Source: Datnioides undecimradiatus (Eukaryota; Chordata; Actinopteri; Lobotiformes; Datnioididae). Taken from it: DNA of 64,000 bases. How positions within the stretch are numbered: position 1 is the first letter of the stretch; every line of letters starts with the position of its first letter. The notes beneath the pieces are model-generated. The model made no database searches. It saw only the letters and a program-made list of their open reading frames with translations, and was not told the origin of the DNA. The stretch spans positions 11,626,526 through 11,690,525 of the forward strand of contig WARS01000046.1 of NCBI GenBank assembly GCA_008933995.1, in the 5' to 3' direction. This document shows positions 1 to 12,900 of the stretch, in pieces. Both the position numbers and the translations under genes were made by a program.

Positions 1-2277
1 AAGAGAGTTCGTCCGGTCTTAGCAAAGCTGCGTGGTCAGCGGGGCCTGTTTGTTCAGCCGTTTCACTTCTGTGTTTCACTATACAATGACATTTGCTCCA
101 TATTTCTGCCTGAACCTTGGCCCAGACCTTTACAGACCTTGCAGTAAAGCAGACCATAGGGTTTGACCCTATAATACAACCCAGGAGGTGTACCTTCATA
201 TAACATCTCAACCCAAACAATTTGACATCTCCAGGTTGCTGTTGTTATAACTCTGCCTCTTTCTTACAGAATTTGTGAATGCTTGGTGCCATATTTTGAC
301 TCAAGTTCTTCAGATTCCCGTAATGTCTCTCTGGTTCCTGGCTGTGTTTCTGTTACTTTACTCACTCCACATCCCATGGCTGGTTTTTGGTTCCACCCTC
401 AAATACTGCCTGAAAGCCTGTATCTTACTCTTTAATATGCAGCAGGAACAAATTAATGTTCCTTGACAATGATGCAAGACGGTTGACTTCTCACAAGCTC
501 TACACCTTAATAGTACAGTACATGAAGTTTCAGTGGCAATTATTGTTTGATCTTTTTGGATTTCCTTAAAACATTGATTGGTCAACTGCCACGTTCCTGT
601 TTAAATGCCTGCGTGTTGTTTTGGGTTTGCTATAGAAAGGCCCCCTGCTTGGTCTGATACGCCGCGATTTTCAACTTATGCCTTGTTAAGTGCATGAGAT
701 GGTCTCACTTGACATTTTTGCTTCTGTATGAAAAAATATGTATTTGCATTTTAACAGCTAGTTTTAATATGATTCACTTAAAAGTTTCATAGGACCCAAT
801 TGCCTTGACGACCATGCATACTCACTCATGTGCAGCTTGTAAAAGTAATGAACCAAGACAGAGCTGCATTCGAGCCACGTGTACAGCTGCTCAGCTCTCA
901 GCAACTTTGTCAGATGTGCATTTTTCACTTGGATTTTTTTTTTTCTGTTATTTGCACACAGTCTGCTTGTACTGTAGTTTTGTTCCTTTACAAACGGGGT
1001 GATTGCACTGGACTTTTACAAGCCTGAGTATGAGTATATTCACTTTTCAGAGGCTGGATTCAAACCTTAACTACATTTAATCCGCTAAGCACTTGATTGC
1101 TAGAGCTCACAGTTGTGGATACGCAGCCTGGGAAGAGCAGCTCACTGGGGGACCAGCTTTTCTGTAACACGTACTGTGTGTGTCTTAGCATGACACACAT
1201 GAATTACCTACACAAACCTGCAGAGCTGTGATAAATATTCCTTTACTGCAGTAGTTGAGAGGTTTTAGCTTGAACGTCTACAGGCATGGAATGATGTCTT
1301 CATTTCCTATAGCTGCCTGAACTAAAAGTGTTTGACTTTAACCTGCTTCAATGTAGGTTATAAAACTGAGCTACCTAGATAAATAAAAACTGATAAGCCA
1401 GAGTCCAGCCCAAAATAAACTCGCTAACCTCTCTAATGATCTTCTTTCCTGTGTCAGGTTCTCAGGCAATCACTTCACAAAACATGGTCCATGGTACCAG
1501 GCAGGTAAATAGCCTGATTGTATGGATGGTAGCCAAAATCGTTTGAGCTCATTTAGAGCAATTAGAAAAGATTACTTCTCACTGCCAAAATGTACCAATT
1601 CAACCAGTTCAACCATCCACCCAGCCAAAACAAATGCAGCAGACATTGTTTTCCTTCATGTCCATGCATGAAAAAATAAGTGTGGCACTGCAGATTGCTA
1701 ACATTTCCCCTTTGCTTATTGGTTTAAAACGGGACTGGAGCATCTGTATATGTTTGCATTTTGCCTGGTGGATGTTTTACCATTTGTTTCACTTATATCA
1801 CATAACAGATTGCATTGTGATAATATAAACATACCATAATATCCATCATATTATTGTTTGACAGTACTATGTTGCAATAATTCCACACAAACTGTTATTT
1901 AATGTAACAGAAGGAATTTCTGAAGATTTATTGTTTTACAAGCACAAAGACTTCTGTATGATGTGACAGCTGATGACCTAATAAGTGATTTTGTCTTACA
2001 TGAACCATATCATAATGTGCAGTGTATATATAATTGGGAGTGGAAAAATATTTTGACTGATTTACATATTTCAACTGTATTGCCAAGTCCTACCATAACA
2101 GTGTGAATTTATGTATTTATTTGGTTTGCAAAATGTTTCTGGATCAGGACAACTCCACTATTACTTTGGTTTTTGAATGACAGGTGGCATGATACAAAGA
2201 TTTGTGAGACACCAGTGTATACTCATCACTGCCACTAACCCAACTGAAGCATCTCTCCTTTTTTTTTTAAATTTCAG
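1..2277. other. Probable intron/upstream part of the first gene
   Basis: No coding exon can be assigned with confidence. The sequence is AT-rich with short random open frames. The last bases (2258-2277) form a polypyrimidine tract ending in TTTCAG, which is the acceptor for the terminal exon at 2278. A second acceptor-like CTTACAG ends at 269 and opens a 54-codon frame, listed separately. The remainder is most simply intron of the gene that ends at 2476. Confidence 0.4.
270..435 (+). CDS. Candidate alternative terminal exon (weak)
   Basis: After a pyrimidine-rich tract ending in CTTACAG at 269, a frame entered in phase 1 runs from ATT at 271 to a TAA stop at 433-435. It gives 54 residues beginning Ile-Cys-Glu, rich in Ser near the start and hydrophobic after that. 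It has the same entry phase and the same first three residues as the exon at 2278, so the two could be alternative 3' exons of one gene. No homology is recognised. A 54-codon frame can occur by chance, so intron is the likelier reading. Confidence 0.15.
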
Positions 2278-2476
2278 TATCTGTGAGGACCAAGGAGAGC
2301 AGCCAAACATCTTCCAGGTAGAGGAGCAGCACTCCCTGCAGGAGGTTATTACAGAGGAGACCCTGAAGAGCTCCACCTGTTCCTGCTACTCCATTCCCTG
2401 CTCCATGGCTCCATGCATTGCCTCCAAGGCCCGTGCTGGCAGTGCTGAGTCCGACTCTGGCCTCAGCTCCTCATAA
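2278..2476 (+). CDS. Terminal coding exon of an unrecognised gene (5' part outside window)
   Basis: A strong acceptor (T-rich tract, then TTTCAG at 2272-2277) opens a phase-1 frame that reads ICEDQGEQPN onward for 66 codons to TAA at 2474-2476. The peptide has an acidic first half, a short Cys-rich stretch (CSCYSIPC) and a Ser-rich end, ESDSGLSSS. It shows no catalytic motif or membrane segment and I do not recognise the family. The tail resembles a disordered C-terminus, perhaps cytoplasmic, but that is a guess. Support for a real exon is the acceptor, higher GC than its surroundings, and AATAAA signals downstream. It lies head-to-tail with napb, with about 4.3 kb between them. Confidence 0.5.
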
Positions 2477-2860
2477 ATACATCTAAACTTGTACTTTTCA
2501 GTGGACTTTGCTGCATGTATGCACTGGAGAGGACCAACGTGGGAACAGATGATGAAACACTTTAGGTTTGTGCATATATTCAATGATTAAATGAGACTTG
2601 AGACAAGAGTTGATTTCTCACCTCTTCCTGCACACATAATCATAAGGGTAAACACACTTACACCAACTGCACTCCAATCTGCTATGTTCCAGATTCTGTC
2701 TGTTGTCTTTTATCCACAAGAGGTTTTGTTATTTATGCATTCTTTTAAAGTAAATTGATATTTTGCCAAAATGGTAACCTAGCCATACATGTTTTTTTTC
2801 CTGTTTAGGGATCCAAATAGGCTGTACAGAGGTGGAATAAAGTTAGAAGAGTATCAAACT
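2477..2860 (+). other. 3'UTR of the first gene (proximal form)
   Basis: Sequence between the TAA at 2474-2476 and just past the first AATAAA at 2836. A longer form could extend to the AATAAA at 3815. The assignment depends on the terminal exon call. Confidence 0.35.
2836..2841 (+). terminator. Poly(A) signal AATAAA, proximal
   Basis: First canonical AATAAA downstream of the stop at 2476, about 360 bases away. Confidence 0.4.
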
Positions 2861-3814
2861 GGGGAAATATGATTCACAGTGTATATTTAATTAGCCAATA
2901 CATTGAATCTGTTCACAGTCTAAGTGCTAAACTTAAATAGTGTAAAGGGTGTTACAGGTGTAAAAGCAACATGTCGATGCAGGATTTTATTGTTCTTCTG
3001 TCTCCGCTGTCATTTGTTTTTCTGCACATGTAGCCATTATCACGTTACGTTCATTGTCTCAAATAGGAATGAGTAATAGCTGCTTATTGCCGTTCCAGGT
3101 GGGAGACGCACAGATATAATTTGGATGTGTCTACCACATCCATTATTGGGTTACACATAATGCAGGGCGATCGTGGCGCAGGTTGACAGTGATGAATGCC
3201 CTCGGTGGTATGAGCAGATAACAGAGTTTTTAAAAGCACTTGCTTCTCCTTTCCACGCCTTCAAACTCCTGCTTAATTACTTTTAGATATTAAGAGCTTC
3301 TATTGTAAAACACATTCTGCATATTGGATGTACTGTCATTGGTCCTGTTGTATCTACTTGAGTTAAAGAAAAGCAGAAGAATGTTTCATTTGCAACAGTG
3401 CACATACATATCACAGCCTTAAGTGGGGGAAAATGTCTGGTTTTTGCCCTTTTTTTAAAAAAAAAAAAAAATCACCAATACCTCACTCATCATGTTAGAA
3501 TAGACCTGAGTTGAGATGTCTGTACAGAATGAACAAATACTTCCTAAAAATCCTATTTAACTTAACAGTTCGCATACTTTTTATTGCATGGCAGATCATT
3601 TTTTGGCACAAGCAATGGTAATGCTGCATTTTGAACACAGCAAAACAGTATAGTGTCTGACAGTATATCTGCCCCATTGCACAATCTCTCAACCTCAGAC
3701 TATAATGATGCATGTTCTGTATATCCGACTGAGTGAATAACAAGTGAGAATGAACGACACTAGTGTGTAATAATAACTGCCACTTCGGGACAGACGAGTG
3801 TAAATGGTTATGTA

Positions 3815-3820
3815 AATAAA
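3815..3820 (+). terminator. Poly(A) signal AATAAA, distal alternative
   Basis: Second canonical hexamer on the + strand, followed by T-rich sequence (3834-3930) that could act as the downstream element. It would give a 1.3 kb 3'UTR for the first gene. Confidence 0.3.
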
Positions 3821-3844
3821 ATTGAAACCTATATTTGTTTATTT

Positions 3845-6705
3845 TGTCTATGACTTTTTTCTCTTTTACATGACTTGAGTTACATTTTCTTTTTTACATT
3901 TTATTTTGTTGCAGGATTGTCTTGCTAACAAAGAATGCAGACTCATTTGTTTTAAATAACTAGGAAGTTGGATTGAATCCCCTGAATGTGAAATGATCAG
4001 CATTTTGCTACCACAGTTATCTGCGCAAACTAAGCCACAACAGTTTCAAATAAAACTAACTTAATATCAATGCAACTAGTACCAACAGAACTAAAGAATA
4101 TCTCATTTTTTTACAAACCTAAGCTTCAAAGAACAAGTTCACAATGTTTACACTTTGTCTGAAAGAATTATGTGCTGCTAAAGCAGGTTTTGCCAGTCCT
4201 CCTTCTCCCTGTCCTCGTTTTGTGCGAACTGGAACCTGAACATGTCAATTTTAGAGGGGAAGTATACACTGATTACCGATACGGTGACTGGTACAATCAG
4301 TTATCAAGCTTGAAAGACAGTTAACACATTATATGTGGATTGTGCATTGATGAGACTATGCAAAGGTACTTAGAAGTCTGCTGTCTTAAACAAATGACTA
4401 TTAAAGAATGTATTTTACTCAAATATTCATTATATAACCTTGTGGTGACAGCAATCCAGCAACAACAAGCTTTATTTCTACATTATGTAATTGGACATAA
4501 CTGAGATTGCATTTATTGAATTAACGTTATTGACGTTTGACATATTGAAACCCTAACCCCATCTAAAGTTTTATGAGGCTTCAGCTTGAGTTAAATAAAC
4601 CAAATAAGTATGCTCAAGCCTTTTGAGGATGAAATCTGCTCTTTGTTATTCATGGTGTTTCTTTGATGATGTGAAAGGACAATAAAAGGACTAGCTTTTA
4701 GAAATAAAACATTAGATTTGTATAATTCAGAGGTCTGAGGCCTCCGATAAACTTTTGCATACATTGTTGCACAAAATGAGAACTGGTCTTTGTCCCCACT
4801 TAGGCCTTAGGAAGCAGTCTCCTAATGGCCAGTGTGAACCAAAGGAGCGACTGTCCCAGTGTTTCTAATGGGAACCTTACAGTTGTTACAAGACTGACCT
4901 GAAAAACTGATCCTGTCATTTAACCAACGTCTGAAGTATTTTGTGGAATGGTCCATAAAGACACTCCTAAAGTTATTACCAACAAGTCTGCCTGCTAAAT
5001 TAGTGACACATTATGGGAAGATTTGGTTTTGACATTATCTACATGAATTTGTCAGTACCTTTAGGGAATAGTTACATTCTGGTTAATGTATATTTGCCAA
5101 TGCTACCAGAACCATCATGCAAAAGAAATGGAATAGAAATTGAATAATAATTTGATAATAAATGTTTCGCTCTTTGCCTCTTTTCTGTTTAATAAAGTAG
5201 TTATGGTCTGGAAGCTCCTGATAGATAAAACTTTTTAAAAATCATTTAATTAACAAATCAAAAATTAGAATAGAGTGATGAATCAGTCGAGATACATACT
5301 GTAATCGTTACTTTCAGACAGTCCCTATTGATAAATTTAGTAACGAGTGATTTTAAACCACAGTGTGTTTACAGTCACTTGTGTGCCTAAGGCTGGAGTA
5401 CAACACTATGACCAGCTTCACCCAGCAGGTATACACCCACTTCACACTGCCCACACCCATGTAACACTGCTGGCCCTGCAGTTTAGCCATAAGTTAATGA
5501 TTCTTTTAGACGTGCACACTCAGTAGTAGTAGGCGCCACTGATGATGTGGGTTTTTTTATCTTAGTGATTGTCTTGGGCAAAAGTTATCAGCATGAACCC
5601 TGACCTATCACCGATCAAAATTTACAACAATCTGAGCTAGCTTATGTTATAGGATTTCATCCCCTTTGTAGGATTAGTGGTTTCTATGCCTGCTTAGAAA
5701 CCATGACTAAGTTTTTTTTGTTGTTACAGCAGAAACACCCAGATGTTTCTAAAGAACATTGCCGACGGCTGCTCTCCAGTTAGGTGTGCCAGATCCAGGG
5801 GTGGTGCTTTAATTGTGCATGCAGACTCACAGGCATGGCTGTCTGCATTCAGATGATTTTTTTTTTTTTAAATCACCGAGCTGTATTACTGTCATAAGGA
5901 AGGGTATTCTTTTCAGAATATGCTATATTATAACACTGTTTTACTGGTGCATAGACATTTAAGCATATTTTATTGGTTGCTGGTTTAGGGCTGGCTGTTT
6001 TTTGTTACCTGCATTACACAGTTTGCACAACAATATTATGTATTTATATATGTATATGTATATTATTATTTATTAATGGTTTGCATATAAAATGTAAAAG
6101 CAATCAGCAACAGAGGTGGAAGCTAGAAAAAAATGTAACTTAGAAAAAGCTGCACTATTTTCTATGGAAATATTCACATTACAAGTACACCAAAGTCTAC
6201 ATATACCTGAGTAAATATTTATCTAATTAGTAACAGCTGTGTCTTCTCTGTCCCCACTGTCTACCAAATGTCTGGTAGACAGTGGCTTTAAAGACATGGT
6301 AACATCCATGAAGGACTTTTAACTTTTGCACAACCATAGTACGATTAGGATAATGCAGTGTACTTACGTCCTGTGTCGACCTGAAAACCCGACTCTCTTT
6401 AAACAATGAATATTATGGGGGCGCATCAAAATGAATTTAATTAAGATCCCTCCAAAGGAATGCTGAGTCACCTACAGTGTTTTAGCGCCCTCTGCTGTAC
6501 AGACATACAAAGTACACTGATAATGTGGCATCCTTAGTGTTTCTCTGACCATAACATATTATGTTTTATTTTTACAGAGGAGTGCAAACGGCCAGTCATT
6601 TGAAATTGTGTAAAATCTATTATCGGAAAATGAAAGTACGTAAAATGTTTATTTTGTGAATTTCCTTTCTATGTTACGTAACACGGGATGTAAAAATAGC
6701 TCCGC
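3845..6705. other. Intergenic, AT-rich, nothing recognised
   Basis: No frame above chance length on either strand and no domain-like peptide. It contains several AATAAA hexamers (for example 4681 and 5191), poly(T) runs and a TA-rich patch near 6040-6075. It separates the first gene from the napb promoter. Confidence 0.6.
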
Positions 6706-6710
6706 GCTTC

Positions 6711-6785
6711 ACTGGGACTTGTAGTTTCTTTTGCCCTGAAACCAACTGTGTTTGTCACGTAAAGGACTCAAACTCCCGCGATGCC
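6711..6785. promoter_or_regulatory. napb: napb promoter with two ZNF143-like motifs
   Basis: Bases 6711-6725 read ACTACAAGTCCCAGT on the - strand, a close match to the left part of the ZNF143/SBS element (ACTACAnnTCCCA core). Bases 6766-6785 on the + strand carry an ACT...CTCCC...ATGCC string resembling a second, weaker copy in the opposite orientation. Both lie 140-215 bases upstream of the napb ATG, in a locally CpG-richer stretch with no TATA box. ZNF143 sites are typical of TATA-less promoters. Occupancy is an inference. Confidence 0.45.
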
Positions 6786-6925
6786 ACGGGACTCGCATTA
6801 GCCACGAGTTGGTGCACGCCCACGCTAAGTAAACCCGTCGACTGTAATCCTCGCTGTACACAGCGGAATCCTCTGCGGGTATTTTCCACCACACTACGAG
6901 TTTGTTTTAAAACAAAGAAGAAGAA

Positions 6926-9900
6926 ATGGACAACTCTGGGAAAGAGAAGGAAGCTATTCAGCTAATGGCCGACGCTGACAAAAAAGTCAAGTCCTCTGGC
7001 TCTTTTTTGGGAGGGATGTTTGGAGGGTAAGACAGCACTGCACCAAAGAACAAACAGCTAGCAACCGTTAACTGTCAGCGGTAAAGTTGGCACGCAGCCT
7101 ATTTCTATGTAGACACATTCAGTCAGTCATCGATAAGTCAGTTAGAAAGACATTACAAAAGTTCAGTTAGCTATTAAAACAATGCGACACATGACACTTA
7201 GTGTAATAATTCCTGTGCAGCAGTTAGCTAAGTTAGCTGTTATTATCACTGTAAACAAGCCAGCACATCACGACTCTCTCCTTGAGCTAACGTTGGCTTG
7301 GGAGCTGCGCAGTAGATTGTTTTAGCTCAATTACAAGGTGAAGGCGTTTACTTTGACTTCACCCAGTCTCTATATCATGCAGGGTGACATGTATTTCGAC
7401 ATGTGTTATTGTATTGTTTGATCAACTGATTTCTAAATGGTTGCATTTAACTTTAACCCCAGGTCTTACTTCTACATGTAGATAAAGAAACACTGTTTTA
7501 ATGATGGAAAACACCCTCCTCAGAGTGAAAAACCCAAACACATTCTCCTCTTACCTGAACGACGTAATCCCCAAAGCAGTGACCGTGGATTTATTGCCAT
7601 TTACACAACAGTATTCATATCACGGTTCAGATGCGTTCATAAACACATGAGTTAATCCCCCAAACCTATGGACCCAAGGTCTGTCAGAGGTTAAAATCTC
7701 CATGATGCTGTGATAAGATTCATGCTGAATGTTTCAGAAGCCTCACACGGCCTGTTTTTGTTTCAGATTGACTTCTTAGATCCCTGTTGATTCTACAGAC
7801 TAATCTAATATACAACAGTGTAATGAGAATTGCACCAGAGTGCAACAAAAACTAATTAAAAAGGGGCTAAACATTCCTCAAGAATGCACATAATTCACAA
7901 TATTTAGCATACTTGACTAGTAATAAAATAAAATTAGATGATGGGTCGACAAATAGTCATTATGTTCATTATGTCTGCATTCTCACGTTAAAAATGTGTT
8001 TTCTAATTGGCAGTCAGTACAAAGGCTGCAGACACCTTGATGTGTATGCCAGACGTCGGGGAGCTCATCAGTGTGTCGTCATCTAAATACCACGCAATAA
8101 GGACAAGAGAAAGGAAGGCTGTGTTTGTACAGGCCAAAAATCTAAAATACCAGCAGTGACTGTGACTCAGTCGTTTTTCCCCCCACAGCTCTGTCCTAGG
8201 TGACCCCCAGATGTTACTAGTTGGCAGTTCCCAATGCGTGATAACTCTTGGCAGGCTTTATAAGGGTAATTCTGTGGCTGACCAAGCAGTGATGTAATCC
8301 TCTGCCGTGATTGAATGGCCAGAGTATTATTACAACTACAGGGTGCTCCCGGGGGTCCACTTCTTGTCACAGAGGGAGGGAGATTTATACTGTCTGTGTA
8401 GAGGGATTTATTTAAGCCAGTCCACCAATCTGGGCATTGCATCTTACTCAGAACTGCAACAGCTTGGCACCTTGTACAGTTCATCACCCTGTGGTGCTAT
8501 TTAGACATAATTTATTATACAAAACTTCACCATGTAGATCACATGATTGATTTTTTTTTTTCACCAGTGTATGCCATGGAGCTTGTCAGTGAATATATTC
8601 GCTTGGTTGCATCTGTTTATGTTATTGTATCCGTTCTTTGTCTAGAGGACATCACAAAGTGGAAGAAGCTTGCGAGATGTACTGCAGAGCTGCCAACATG
8701 TTCAAGATGGCCAAGAACTGGAGCGGTGCGATAAGCTGTTTTTCTACTAAAGATATCCAACTTATCAATTTCACCCCACTCGAGAAGCTGTAGGATTATG
8801 TGCTGATTTTCTTGGCACTATTACTGCAAAGCGCAGCACTTGTGAAGGTGCCACACTTTAAAAAAAAAAAAATAATTAAATGGGTGGAATTATGTGCATA
8901 AATTACAGTGTTAGCTAAATGCAAAGCAAACAGTGTTTGTGTGTGTAAAAGTTTCCGTCCTTCTCTTCTCTCCTCTGTCTCCAGCTGCTGGAAATGCATT
9001 TTGCAAGGCTGCCCGTCTCCATATGCAGCTGCAGAACAAACATGACTGCGCCACGAGTTTCATTGATGCAGGAAACGCTTACAAGAAGTCTGACCCTAAT
9101 GGTGAGACAGTGTGGTGATTAATCGAGCTGAAACCTAAAATCAAACCACAACTTAACATTTTGCGCATGAAGTTTTATTTTCCTTTTTTAACTAAATATT
9201 TGTGCTGTTTAAGCAATGACATGTTGACTCTACAGTAACAGCTAAGACCGTCATTGCTTTCATTTCCATCCATGACTAAAACACCTCGTCATCAAGAGTG
9301 TTTTCATGAATGCTGCTTCCAGTTAAGTCGACTAGCTAGAGGATTCCCACATCACGCAGTGTGGAAAAGAGGCAATACACAGGAGACACGTCCTCTAATG
9401 GAAAATTAGTCAAGTCTCCAGAGATAAGTCTTCATAGATATTTATACCTTAGAGCATTTTTCTAGATTACCAAAACATTTTGTGTCCTCAGGCTGAATTC
9501 TTTCAGTTTAGAGAGAAAAATAGGGCAGTTTACTACTGAGTATCTTTAACTTAGAGTTTGTAGCATAGAATGAGGCAGATCTCACTTTTTACAATAAGTC
9601 GCCGTGCTGTTGACACTCAAAGCGGTTGATGTGCTGGAGTTATTGCCCTTAAATTGCATGGCATTTACCACTGGCTGATTTACAGTGCTCTTTGTACTCT
9701 CTGTGGCTTCGTTAAGCATTCCTCTTTAATATAGATTTACCCATAGGTGTGATGGAGGGTAGTCGGGTGATGTATTTGTTTTGTAGATTAAGAAAGAGGA
9801 GGGTCTTGCTTGTGATCTTGTATTTGTGCACCGCATGCAACATACGAGACTTTGATTGTATTTTCCACCTCATTTCACCCTGTTGAACTATCACAGCATG

Positions 9901-12900
9901 TAGGCTGATGCAGAATGACAGAATGCCGTGCTAGGTTCTCTCGGATATAAACAAAACTAACTTGATTTCTAACATTTCCCTCCTCTTCCCTTTATGCTGC
10001 CAAAAGAGGCAATCAAGTGTTTAAATGCTGCCATCGATATATACACAGACATGGTAAGATGAGCGTAGAACGTGTCCTCTGTGTTCTGACCCACAACTGT
10101 AAATTGGGCCATATTATTTTTTATTTTTATAGCTGAGAAGCACTGAGTTGTGATTTCTACTTTCCTTTGACTTGCAGTGTTAGATTTGGAAACCGCCTCA
10201 TCTAGATGACTGAAAATCTTCATATACATTGATGTAACAGACATTCCCTCCCTTCCCTCCCACTCCCAGATTTTATTTTTGGGTCCATATCAACATATTC
10301 ACTGCACCCAAGTTTGTTTATTCAGCACTGATACCTTGATCAAATTGCCTACATGTAATTCCCTTTAGCTATGATTAATTTCAAGAGCTCAAACCTTGTA
10401 GACATGAAGCCACGGGCTAGTACTTGACCTCGTCTCTCTGCACAGAGCCTGTAACACAACACTTTCATTGACCTAAGCGGCGTCTGTGCATAGATCCAGT
10501 TAGTAATGATTTCTCCCCCTCCTCCTTCAGGGAAGATTCACCATCGCAGCCAAGCACCACATCAGTATCGCAGAGATCTACGAGTCTGAGCTGGTGGATA
10601 TCGAAAAGGTAATATAACATTATTAGAGGTGTCATGGTCAGTTAACAGATCTACTACTACTACTATTAGTTTTGAGGAACACACACACACCAGCATTTGT
10701 TTTTCCTTTTGTGAAGGCTATTGCACATTATGAACAAGCAGCAGACTACTACAAAGGAGAAGAATCCAACAGGTACTGTTTCAGCTATTTTCTTCACTAA
10801 GATAATATATTGTTTATTAAAGGTTTGCAACGCTTGAATCAGATAATACCACGTTTTTGTAAAAAAAACAAAGCAAAAAGTTTTTTTTACATTTCTGAAT
10901 GAATCTATGCATTAATTGAATGATTGAAAAAATATCTGCATGAAGCTCTGACCATCTATGGAACTGCTTACTCTAGTATTTATCACCCAAAATGGTAAAT
11001 AATAGCAATGGGACTTTTGTCTACAACTCGATGCATCAATTCCAGTTTTTCATTCTTAAATCTTTTTTTTTTTTTTTTATAGTTAACAGTTTCAAAAAGT
11101 TTTTCAACTGAATGGGACTTGTTGCGTGTTGGAGAGCTTCTATTTGAGTCTCCTCCAGAATCACAATTGCTCTCGTTCGCAGAAGCTCTCTCTGCCACGT
11201 TTCGACTTGATAGCAGAGAAAGCACAGCTGCCACTAATCACCCTAACAAGCGCAGGAGCCAACATACACAGCACCCGGGCCCTGGCTCTGAGCACGTGGA
11301 TTGCAATGATTATCATCATTGATTACACCTGTGTTTTCCCATCACACGTCAAACCATCTGCAGCGAAGGAGAGCCTGTCTGCTTAATTATACGAGTTCGC
11401 TGCTCTGATTAGAAAGGCAACGTTTACTTCTGCAACCCTCTCTCTCTCTCTCGGCAGTGGAGAGTTTGCAGTGTTTTTAAAAATAGCTCACCTTCAGGTG
11501 CACCTTGAATGCTAGGAAAAGTCATGAGAGTGCACACATATTTACATTTACTTCTCTCCTGCCTCGTGCTTTAAAGACTGTTATAGCTAGAGAGTTGTTA
11601 TGAATCAAGAGTTATACTGGTAACAATCGGTTTAACAGCGGGAAACACACAAGTGGAAATAATAAAGTTAATGATGGCTGATTCTAATTTATAGCGGCTG
11701 CTTCAGTTTCAGGGTCTTTGTATTGTGCCTGCTGGCTCGCTGAGGACTCTTGCACAGAACGGCTCCATTGTTGATGTTATTAGTTCCACCTGTGCCTTTC
11801 CTGCTCTGACAAATCGAAACGTTGGCCATGAAAAAGCCGTTAACTCAGAGCGCCCCTCCACTTCTGAGTCACCGTTTCATTTAAATAACGTCACACGCTA
11901 TTGAAGTGCACACTACAAACTTTTGAAACAACAGATCGACTAATATCACATCCTCTGATAGTTGGTGTTGGATCAAATATGCCGTGTGTCTTTTGCAATT
12001 TTACGTAGCTCCGCCAACAAGTGTCTGCTGAAGGTGGGGGCCTACTGCGCTCAGTTGGAGCAGTACCAGAAGGCTATTGAGATCTACGAGCAGGTGTGTA
12101 TGACTTGTATCAGTGTATCATGCTTGCACCTTCTCAGTCAGCACTGACAATTCAAATCCATTCTGGATGATTTGGTTGTACGTAGGTTGGAGCCAACACG
12201 ATGGACAACCCGCTGCTGAAATACAGCGCCAAAGAGTACTTCTTCAAAGCCTCCCTTTGCCATTTCATTGTCGACGAGCTCAACGCAAAGGCGAGTTCAT
12301 ACCTTTGTGGTTCAGTCTCAGGATTTGGAACGGGGAAGAGTGTTAGACTTGTAACACGCTGTCTCTCCACAGATTGCAGTTGAAAAGTATGAGGAGATGT
12401 TCCCGGCCTTTTCAGACTCTCGAGAATGCAAACTGTTGAAGGTAACTCGATGCCAAGAACTCTGCGGAATCTGATGGCTTACTTTTCCCGCTTTATCTAT
12501 TCAGTTTCTGTGAGTAACCTACATCTGTTTTTGTCTTAACAGAAACTTCTTGAGGCTCATGAGGAACAGAACAGCGAGGCTTTCACAGAGGCAGTAAGTC
12601 TTGTATACGCTGAAAGTTCTCAGGTTTTGAAACAAGGCTCTTGGGTAGTCCCAGCGCTTCAGCTCTTGTAGTTTTGTTGGATCCCCTTGTGTGTTGACGT
12701 TGAAGGTTGAATCTCAGGTATCCTGTCAGTCTCCCAGGACTCCCAGTGTGTTTATATGGCACTGGTACAGACTGAGGAGTGCTTAGCTGTAACCATATGT
12801 AGCTGAGCCCCTAAAAGATTTTTCAAAGTTAACTCAAAGCCAGATATTTTCGATTCAATGAGAGAAATGCATCACAATAATATCTGTGTGCAGAGGTTAG

